Shown: piece after piece, positions 56,641-64,000 of the stretch
How positions within the stretch are numbered: position 1 is the first letter of the stretch
Layout: the number at the start of each line of letters is the position of its first letter
Source: Campanula takesimana
Lineage: Eukaryota; Streptophyta; Magnoliopsida; Asterales; Campanulaceae
DNA length: 64,000 nt
Assembly (NCBI GenBank): GCA_026119855.1
Contig: JAOWBW010000388.1
Span: 930,001 to 994,000, forward strand
Direction: 5' to 3'
Program-made: the position numbers and the translations under genes
The notes under the pieces: model-generated
Databases searched by the model: none
Told to the model about the DNA's origin: nothing
The model's input: only the letters and a program-made list of their open reading frames with translations

Positions 56641-57446
56641 TATCAAAATTCCAACAGAAATGTAGTATTCATCCACGTGTCTCCATAATACATTTGTGAC
56701 CATTTCTATATGGAAAACAAAAATATTATGGTGTAGTTGTATACGCTTATTAGCCATGGATGTTCATCAATTCCCCTATAACTTTTTTTTTACTTTTATG
56801 TTTATTTCTTCGTTGCAGATCTCAAAGGATAAAGATGCTCCATTTCAAATGTTTAATGATCAGTTCAGTTAACAATTCACAGCTTCGTAGTTAAGACCAT
56901 AGATTTGTTTGATGGATATGAAATAAATATATGGATTCATTTATTTATATTATTGAAATATAGTTGACATTCTTATATTTTTATTTCCGCAGCAAATTTT
57001 ATTCGGTACAGAGAGGAAAATATTGTTAATTAACATTAATATTTTTTGTTACTTTTTATTTCATTTTTTGTATTTGAATTTTGTAGCCTTTTGAATAATT
57101 AGGTATATAAATGTAAAAAGTAAAAAATGTTGTCATTATAACAATTTTAATTATAAATGAATACATTGCAACAATGGCACTTGTTGATGCCACAATAATA
57201 GTGTAAATGCCACAAGGTAATGACGCCATAAATGCCTATTGTAACATGGGTTAATTGCAATTTAGATCCTGAAATACCATACCACCCTTCCAAGCGAACC
57301 CTGATATGTTATTTTTGTCAAATCAGGTCTTCATGTTTTAAAAACTCGCCAAATAAGGCCTTTTTGACGGATTTTATTAGAAAGTCAGTTATGTAGCATG
57401 TGTCATGTACGTGACTAATGGAATTGGGTGACTTTGAATTGAGATT
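56641..57446. other. CACTA right flank and spacer
   Basis: No gene. GCCAC/GGCAC subterminal-like motifs at 57170-57235 may mark the right end of the CACTA element. From 57250 to 57446 nothing is recognised. Confidence 0.4.
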
Positions 57447-58282
57447 TGTTGGTAGTGGTGCCCTAGGCACGTTTAATAAACGTTGTAATTGTTATCATTT
57501 ATTTCATATCAATAAAGAGATGTTTTTGATTATTATTATTGTTCATGTTTACTTATAATAATCTCCGTCCCTAGCACTTGTTAAGCACTAGTATAAAGGC
57601 TAAATGATCATGCGATGATCATGTTAGATTTATGGGTACTTGTTTGGAACAAGGTACTGGACATGACCCGCTGTATGAGATTTATGTCATGGTCTATGTC
57701 GAACATATATCTCATATTAGTTATGTCATTTGAATCCTTAGACATGAAGTTATTATAGTCTTCCACTTGATGAACATTATGTTTGACATATTCAAACGCT
57801 ACCTTTAACCGGGAAGTTATAAAGGGTATGATTGGCATAATCGGATTCACGTAGGGAAGAATAATAAGCTAAATGGATTTGTCCCTCTTCGGAGAGATGT
57901 CAAGCTTGGGCCTCTCGTAGGAATGGTGTTGATGAAATGTTCGGCCGGACTCAAATGAATTGATTGGATCAATGGCATTTAGATTATCAACATATTCGGA
58001 ATCGAGAAAGTATTGAACAAAAAAAGTTGACTGTTTGACCATGACTTGTGTTCAATGACGTCGAGGACAAAGGGATTATGACATATTCTAAAGAAATGCG
58101 AACTTGTATCTAGTTATACTATTTGGGTAGGTATGACGGTTTGCTAGAACCTAATCATATCTTATGGTTTCATGTTTGAACCCATTGCCAACTTAGTATA
58201 ATCCTAGAGGGTCACACACAATAGAACAAATCTTTAAAAGGACTAAATTGGAATTTTGGAAATTCTGGACATTCTGGGGAAG

Positions 58283-58391
58283 TGGGCGACCGCACAGTGT
58301 CGACTGGGCGGCCGCACACTTAGCTCAGATTTGTACCAGTTTGTTTCAGATTTATGTGCGACCGCACAGTGTATTCTGGGCGGCCGCACAG
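58283..58391. repeat. GC-core array in the Copia-2 LTR
   Basis: GGGCGACCGCACA (58283) and GGGCGGCCGCACA (58305), then GTGCGACCGCACA (58356) and GGGCGGCCGCACA (58378). Both pairs have a 22-bp step and the same GACC/GGCC alternation. It lies just upstream of the TATA box. Confidence 0.9.
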
Positions 58392-58472
58392 TACTGTCGG
58401 CTGGCACTTTCCTAATTCGATTTGGAATGTCTTTTGACACAAGATTCCTATTTGGAATAGGTCTTGCTTGTG

Positions 58473-58479
58473 TATAAAA
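58473..58479 (+). promoter_or_regulatory. TATA box of Copia-2
   Basis: TATAAAA in the LTR, followed by GGATGAG; the spacing to the LTR end (about 460 bp) allows an R-U5 region. Confidence 0.65.
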
Positions 58480-58936
58480 GGATGAGTTCGGCCAGAACTT
58501 CAGTGATAGCCTTTTGTGAGTCTCCAAAGAGTTTGAGAGAGGTTTTACTTTGTTCTAAGACATCCTTGGTCAAAGATCAAAATAATACACAAGAGAGAAA
58601 ATTCCATATAGTTCAAATTCATTGTGAAAACGTGTTTCACAATTTGGTCTAGCAACCAAGATCAAAGAAGTTCCTTTGATATTCGTTCGAAGTGTGGATA
58701 CCGCTAGAGGGTGAAAATCATCATCTTCAAAGTTCGTGTTCAAGCTTTGTGATCGTGATCAACTCTTCAAATCTCCACCAAAGACCAAGAGAAAATTTAA
58801 TAGCCATCAAGGGTTAGTTTTATCCTATATTCATGTTATTGTATTTGATTTAATCATATGAACGGATTTATGGGCTTTGGGTTTCAAAATTTTAAATGCT
58901 AAATTCCGCTGCGCATGTTACTACGAAACCCAACAG

Positions 58937-58948
58937 TGGTATCAGAGC
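58937..58948 (+). other. Primer-binding site of Copia-2
   Basis: TGGTATCAGAGC one base after the LTR end; exact initiator-Met type. Confidence 0.9.
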
Positions 58949-60530
58949 CCCGTTCATGTTGATTATTTCAATACCTAGATCATGTTATGTGTATATAAAT
59001 TGTTTATGTGCCTTGCATGATGTGAATATTGGAATATATGACGTTTATGTGTTATGTGATTTTATGTGGTTTATTGTTTTGCAACTTTAACCGCACGATT
59101 CAATCGCAATAAATAAATTATGATGGATTCAGAATTGTTGATTATTAATTTTTGATTGGATCAAAATTTTAATAATCGGGGAAAGACGATTTTGAGACAA
59201 AATTTTCGAACTTGAAAATTCTGCACCTTCTGATGGCCATGGGCGACTGCACAGAAGATTCTGGGCGGCCGCACATTTTTTTGGGCGACCGCACAGATCT
59301 TTTGGGCGGCCGCACAAAGGGATCAGAAGGTCTGATTTTGGTCAAAAACAGAATCTGGAATTTTTTGAAAAATTCAACAAAACCAGTAACAGAACCAGTC
59401 CAGACTTGCTGATCTGGAATGGGTTTTGGGTAGTTGGTTTGTGTGTGGATTTTGGGGTTTGATTTTCCTATTTGTTTTAGTCTTGTGATTCTAAGATTGG
59501 TTCAAGGTTTGGATGGCTAATCTGCGTTCATCGAGATTGTGTTTCCCAAACTTGATCGCAATCAAAGTTTCAAAGATAAAACGAAGTTAGAATTATGAAG
59601 AGTTCATAATTGCTAAAATTGAGAAACAAAGTTCTTGATTCAATGATTGGAGATCCATGTGGAATTGTGAATGCAATTGGCCTACGTTCATCGAGACCAT
59701 CTATTGCTTAGTTTCGGCCACATGGACTATTTTCTTGGTTTCTTGAATTAGTGCGGGATTGTGGTTGCCTAATGGCTTAGTTCGACCGCACTTCTTGTTG
59801 TCTTGATTTGGAGATAATAACCAAAGTTGAAATAGTCTCATCCTCATAATTATAGAGAAACTAATGACACATAAATATCATGCTTAAATTAATAGAGATT
59901 AATTTAGTGACTAAACTTGATGTGTAACATGTTTATATTATGTGCTCATAAATGTGTTATATGCTATATGTGATGAACCTTCAAATAAAGTTTTAAGTCC
60001 TTCTTTGCCATGCCATGATTAAAACATTTGTTTATACATGGGTAATCTTGATGTGGGTTCGCCTCCGCGAGGTGCATTAATCTTATTCATGTATGAGCAA
60101 GATGAGGTTCATTAATTTAATGTGGGCTTGCCTACGCAAGGTGCATTAAATTGAATGGTTCCTATGTGTTTAAAATGGTTGGACTTAATTAGGCGTCAAA
60201 ACTGTTTTGGGCCTAGGCAAAAGATGAGATTAAACATGCTTTTTGAAATTGGATTTCTCAAAGAATCTCATAAAAGGATCTAAGAATCATATGGGATATG
60301 ATTGACATGATTGTCTACCTAATTAATTTATTTTTTGAGCGGTCCGCCTCCGTGGACTCAAAAGTTAAATTAAAGTTGGATCTTAGCCCAATTAAATTAT
60401 ATTATACATTGGATGTATATGAAGGTTATATAATTTAGTGGGAGTATTTTGTTTGAAAATACATTATTTATCTCTTTAATGAAAACCGGTACTTATTAAA
60501 TTTTGGAATTTTTTTGCATATTTGTAGATA
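58949..60530 (+). other. Copia-2 leader
   Basis: 1.58-kb 5' untranslated leader. It contains a second GC-core array (59241-59316) and two diverged copies of a TGTGGGYTYGCCTNCGC phrase with AGGTGCATTAA at 60050-60160, plus a related GTCCGCCTCCGTGGACTC near 60340. No frame of note. Confidence 0.6.
59241..59316. repeat. GC-core array in the Copia-2 leader
   Basis: GGGCGACTGCACA (59241), GGGCGGCCGCACA (59263), GGGCGACCGCACA (59283) and GGGCGGCCGCACA (59304). Steps are 22, 20 and 21 bp, again alternating GAC and GGC types, with unrelated spacers. Confidence 0.9.
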
Positions 60531-63287
60531 ATGACTAATAACACTCAATCAATGTCGTTGCGATCGATCCTTGAGAAGGATAAGCTCGAAGAGAATGGTA
60601 CCAACTTTATGGATTGGATCCGTAGCATAAGAATCGTTCTTAGGCAAGAAGATAAGTTGTACATTCTCGATGGGCCTCTCCCCGCTAAACCACCGCCTAC
60701 TGCCCCTAGGGTAGAAAGAGACAATTACAAGAAACATCGTAATGATTCTAGAGATGTAAGTTGTCTCATGCTTGCTGCTATGTGTTCAAAACTCCAACAA
60801 AGTTTGGAACATTTGGAAGCCTATGAGATAGGCGTGGAGTTGAGAACCATGTTTCAAGAGCAAGCTAGCCAAGAGAGGTACAAGACCATTGTTGCATTCA
60901 CTACTTGTAAAATGAATGAAGGGCAACAAGTGAGTCCTCACTTTCTTAAAATGAAAGGTTATGTAGAGCACCTTGAGAAACTTGGCTATCCAATCCCATT
61001 GGAGCTAGCCACGGATCTCATTCTTAATTCATTGCCTAAAAGTTATAATCAGTTTGTAATGAATTATAACATGCATGGAATGGATAAGAATCTCTCTGAG
61101 TTGCATGGGATGCTCAAAACTGCAGAGATGAAAATTGTGGAGAAAGGTTCTCCCGTGCTCTTGGTTCATGATGGGAAGAAGGCTAATGCCAAAGGAAAGG
61201 GTAAGAAAGTTATCAAACCCAAAATAAGCAAGGAAAATGTTGCCAAGGCTTCTGAGGCAAAACCCGATTCACAAAAGGATGCAATCTGTTTCCATTGTCA
61301 AGAAATTGGTCATTGGAAACGTAATTGCAAGGCTTTCTTGGAAGAGCAAAAGAAGAAGAAGAGCAGCAAGGCTGCGTCGACTTCAGGTATCTATATGATA
61401 GATATTCTCCTTTCTACCACTGATTCTTGGGTATTGGATACCGGATGTGGTTCTCACATTTGTCTAAATGTGCAGGGACTAAAGAATAGGAGACTGCTTA
61501 AAGAAGGTGAAGTAGATCTACGTGTGGGGAATGGAGCAAGAGTTGCTGCATTAGCCGTAGGGACTTATGAAGTCACTTTACCTTCCGGATTAATTCTTGT
61601 TTTGAACAATTTTTATTATGTTCCGGATTTAAGCAGAAATATTATTTCAATTTCTTGTTTGGATAATGAAGGTTTTAAGTTTCTTATTGAGAATAAGAAA
61701 TTTTCTATTTATTTAAATGATGTGCTTTATGGTATTGCTAATTCATTTAATGGCCTTTATATCTTGGATGTCAAGAATGAAAATAATGACAATGTCTATC
61801 ATGTAAATAAGAAATCTAAACCTAATGATGTAAATCATACCTATTTATGGCATTGCCGTCTTGGTCATATTAATGAAAAGCGTATCTCAAAACTCCATGG
61901 GGACGGACTTTTAGGTTCATGTGACCTCGAGTCATATGATACTTGTGAGTCGTGTCTTCTTGGAAAAATGACTAAGACACCTTTTACCAAGTTGGGTGAA
62001 AGGGCAAGCGACTTATTGGGGTTGATACATTCCGATGTATGCGGACCATTAAGTAGCAATGCTAGGGGAGGATTTCAATACTTCATAACCTTCACTGATG
62101 ATTATAGTAGATTTGGGTATGTTTACCTAATGAAACATAAAAGTGAAGCATTTGAGATATTTAGAATATTTCAAAATGAAGTAGAAAAACAACTTGGCAA
62201 AAGTATAAAAGCACTTCGATCAGATCGAGGTGGAGAATACTTAAGTCAAGAATTTGATGATCATCTAAAGAATTGTGGAATAGTTTCACAATTGACTCCA
62301 CCTGGAACACCACAATGGAATGGTGTATCCGAGAGGAGGAATCGGACTTTGTTAGACATGGTTCGATCAATGATGAGTCAAGTTGATCTTCCAATATCCT
62401 TTTGGGGTTACGCCCTAGAAACCGCTGCTTTCACACTAAATCGTGTTCCAACTAAATCGGTTCAAAAGACTCCATATGAGATGTGGAGCGGAAAGAAGCC
62501 TTGTCTATCTTTCATGAAGATTTGGGGTTGTGAAGCTTTTGTCAAAAGACTTGTCTTAGACAAACTTGCACACAAATCTGATAAATGTATTTTCGTGGGA
62601 TATCCTAAGGAAACTAGAGGATATTACTTTTACAACCGTGAGGACAACAAAGTGTTTGTTTCCCGAACTGGTGTCTTTCTAGAGAAAGAGTTTTTCTCCA
62701 AAGAAATTAGTGGGAGTAAAATAAATCTTGAAGAAATTCGAGACCCAGAAAATAACATTGAACCAATAGTGGAACAAGAACAAGAACCACAAGGAGTTGT
62801 GGAACCTGTTCAAAATACACAAGCAACTCGCAGATCTAGTAGGTTACGATCCGAGCCCGAGAGATATGGATTTCTCGTAACGGATAGTAATGAGGTAGAA
62901 ATCATTGAGAATGATGAACCGTCAACCTACCAAGAGGCGATGTCTTCTCCTGATTCGGACAAGTGGCTTGGAGCCATGGAATCCGAATTGCAATCCATGC
63001 AAGACAATCAAGTTTGGAATTTGATTGATGCACCCGAAGGTGTAAAAACCATAGGATGCAAATGGGTCTTCAAGAAGAAGACTGACATGGATGGGAAGGT
63101 GCATACTTACAAAGCTAGACTTGTAGCGAAAGGTTATAGGCAAGTTCATGGTATTGACTATGATGAGACCTTTTCACCCGTAGCAATGATCAAGTCTATA
63201 AGAATTTTGCTTGCCATTGCCGCATATCATGACTATGAAATATGGCAAATGGACGTCAAAACCGCTTTCCTGAATGGAAAACTCTAA
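60531..63287 (+). CDS. Copia-2 gag-pol polyprotein, 5' part up to a premature stop
   Basis: 918 codons from the first Met after the leader. Order: Gag with a UBN2-like domain (MSLRSILEKDKLEENGTNF at the start), a CCHC knuckle CFHCQEIGHWKRNC near residues 253-266, protease DTGCGSH near 302, pre-integrase WHCRLGHINEKRI near 440 with CESCLLGK, integrase core Asp in HSDVCG (about 500), Asp in RSDRGGEY (about 563) and Glu in SERRNRT (about 600), then the RT start with ETFSPVAM and QMDVKTAFLNG. The frame ends at a TAA (63285-63287) inside RT where relatives continue. Codon use and motif integrity are otherwise normal. Confidence 0.92.
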   Translation: MTNNTQSMSLRSILEKDKLEENGTNFMDWIRSIRIVLRQEDKLYILDGPLPAKPPPTAPRVERDNYKKHRNDSRDVSCLMLAAMCSKLQQSLEHLEAYEIGVELRTMFQEQASQERYKTIVAFTTCKMNEGQQVSPHFLKMKGYVEHLEKLGYPIPLELATDLILNSLPKSYNQFVMNYNMHGMDKNLSELHGMLKTAEMKIVEKGSPVLLVHDGKKANAKGKGKKVIKPKISKENVAKASEAKPDSQKDAICFHCQEIGHWKRNCKAFLEEQKKKKSSKAASTSGIYMIDILLSTTDSWVLDTGCGSHICLNVQGLKNRRLLKEGEVDLRVGNGARVAALAVGTYEVTLPSGLILVLNNFYYVPDLSRNIISISCLDNEGFKFLIENKKFSIYLNDVLYGIANSFNGLYILDVKNENNDNVYHVNKKSKPNDVNHTYLWHCRLGHINEKRISKLHGDGLLGSCDLESYDTCESCLLGKMTKTPFTKLGERASDLLGLIHSDVCGPLSSNARGGFQYFITFTDDYSRFGYVYLMKHKSEAFEIFRIFQNEVEKQLGKSIKALRSDRGGEYLSQEFDDHLKNCGIVSQLTPPGTPQWNGVSERRNRTLLDMVRSMMSQVDLPISFWGYALETAAFTLNRVPTKSVQKTPYEMWSGKKPCLSFMKIWGCEAFVKRLVLDKLAHKSDKCIFVGYPKETRGYYFYNREDNKVFVSRTGVFLEKEFFSKEISGSKINLEEIRDPENNIEPIVEQEQEPQGVVEPVQNTQATRRSSRLRSEPERYGFLVTDSNEVEIIENDEPSTYQEAMSSPDSDKWLGAMESELQSMQDNQVWNLIDAPEGVKTIGCKWVFKKKTDMDGKVHTYKARLVAKGYRQVHGIDYDETFSPVAMIKSIRILLAIAAYHDYEIWQMDVKTAFLNGKL

Positions 63288-64000
63288 GAGGATGTGTATA
63301 TGACACAACCAGAAGGTTTTGAACAAGATTCTAAGGTATGCAAATTGCAAAGATCCATCTATGGATTGAAGCAAGCTTCTAGGAGTTGGAATCTCCGTTT
63401 TGATGAATCGGTCAAAGAGTTTGGTTTCATCAAGAACGAAGATGAGCCTTGTGTATACAAGAAGATTAGTGGAAGCATAGTGCTATTCCTTATTTTATAT
63501 GTGGATGACATATTGCTCATTGGAAACGACATTCCTACACTTCAGTCTGTGAAGACTTGGTTAGGAAAGTGCTTCGCAATGAAAGATATGGGTGAAGCCG
63601 CATATATTCTTGGCATTAAGATCTATAGAGATAGATCAAGGAGGCTACTTGGTTTAAGCCAAAGTACATACATTGACAAGGTCATTAGAAGATTCCGTAT
63701 GGAAAATTCTAAGAGAGGCACCTTGCCCGTGTTACATGGAGTTTCTCTAAGCAAGACTCAATGTCCTAAGACAAACGATGAGTGTGAGAAAATGAATGAT
63801 GTTCCATATGCTTCGGCAATTGGGTCCATCATGTATGCCATGATTTGTACTAGGCCGGATGTATCTTATGCTTTGAGCATGACAAGTAGATACCAATCCG
63901 ACCCTGGCGAAAATCACTGGATAGCTGTAAAAGCGATTCTTAAGTACTTGAGAAGAACTAAAGACTCGTTTTTGGTCTATGGAGGAATGGAAGATGATCT
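63288..64000 (+). CDS. Copia-2 RT, continuation after the stop (partial)
   Basis: The same frame remains open from the TAA to the window end. It carries YGLKQASRSWNLRF, the catalytic YVDD (about 63500-63511), MKDMGEAAYILGIKI and the GSIMYAMICTRPDVSYAL block that leads into RNase H, which lies beyond 64000. So the stop is the only visible lesion in this part of pol. Confidence 0.88.

Larger units (their letters stand above)
39866..57245 (+). mobile_element. Probable CACTA (En/Spm) transposon, inflated by nested insertions
   Basis: The left end is CACTACAAGAAAAAAGGG, the canonical plant CACTA terminus, followed by short subterminal repeats (GTGACAT, AATGACA, later AATGCCAC and GTGGCAC). A TNP2-type transposase remnant lies at 54853-56345 and subterminal motifs of the same kind (AATGGCAC, GATGCCAC, AATGCCAC) reappear at 57170-57235. 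The right terminus is not a clean TTGTAGTG; TATTGTAACATG near 57225 may be its decayed form. Subtracting the recognised insertions leaves about 7 kb, a normal autonomous CACTA size. That both ends belong to one element is inference. Confidence 0.5.
57447..58935 (+). repeat. 5' LTR of Copia-2
   Basis: The start was chosen because TGTTGG mirrors the CCAACA end. A TATAAAA lies at 58473-58479, 80 bp after a GC-core array. The partner LTR is not available, so the left border is inferred. Confidence 0.75.
57447..64000 (+). mobile_element. Copia-2, nearly intact Ty1/copia element (runs off window)
   Basis: A 1489-bp 5' LTR (TGTTGG...CCAACA), a consensus PBS, a 1.6-kb leader and a gag-pol frame broken by a single stop; the 3' LTR lies beyond the window. 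The candidate 5-bp left duplication is GAGAT. Confidence 0.9.

Noticed and set aside
1..64000. tRNA or rRNA genes
   Set aside because: Only short tRNA-complementary primer-binding sites were seen; no cloverleaf-length match was recognised.

Overview
The window is a plant nuclear region, very probably from a eudicot. It is AT-rich and almost entirely built of nested transposable elements around one intact host gene. Plant-specific signs are a UGT glycosyltransferase with a complete PSPG box, Ty1/copia and Ty3/gypsy elements primed by initiator-Met-type and Arg-like tRNAs, Stowaway-like MITEs, a CACTA element with a TNP2 transposase, a 9-bp-TSD MULE-like family and a hAT-like MITE. I cannot name the species. 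No prokaryotic signature is present.

Layout. (1) 1-4812: a young Ty1/copia element (Copia-1), with 221-bp LTRs that look identical and pol broken by one frameshift. It abuts a 65-bp piece of a UGT gene identical to part of the UGT at 36.8-38.2 kb. (2) 4907-5715: MULE-like non-autonomous element, copy A. (3) 6013-24203: an 18-kb gag-only Ty3/gypsy element of Ogre/Tat type on the minus strand (TSD GGTTG), with several tandem-repeat arrays in its untranslated regions. Two solo LTRs of a chromovirus-like family are inserted in it (9953-13991 minus, TSD ATACA; 16239-18721 plus, TSD CTCCC). (4) 24209-35702: an old minus-strand copia remnant (Copia-3) split by a 9.5-kb decayed Tekay/Del-like gypsy element (25104-34627, TSD TGCCC). 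The 3' LTR of that element carries a hairpin Stowaway MITE.

(5) 36809-38245: an intact intronless UGT gene (minus strand, UGT91-like), with Stowaway-like MITEs on both sides. (6) 39866 to about 57245: a probable CACTA element with a broken TNP2-type transposase and a second-ORF remnant. It is inflated by insertions: a hAT-like MITE, a Stowaway-like MITE, a 7.5-kb non-coding LTR element (LARD-like, 43590-51059, TSD GTGCG) that itself holds MULE copy B, MULE copy C, and a PIF/Harbinger-like MITE. (7) 57447-64000: a nearly intact Ty1/copia element (Copia-2) with a 1.49-kb 5' LTR and one premature stop in pol, running off the window.

The strongest unexplained signal is a GC-rich core (GCGCCCGC, GCGGCCGC or GCGACCGC) repeated at 20-24-bp steps with unrelated spacer sequence between cores. 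It occurs in LTRs or 5' leaders of at least three unrelated LTR-retrotransposon lineages here: the gypsy chromovirus-like LTRs, Copia-2 (twice), and the sequence next to Copia-3. The spacing is about two helical turns and the spacers are not conserved, so this looks like a phased protein-binding array rather than a simple satellite.

The elements do not form a pathway. The functional units are the UGT, which probably glycosylates a small metabolite or an existing glycoside, and the self-mobilising elements, most of which are broken.
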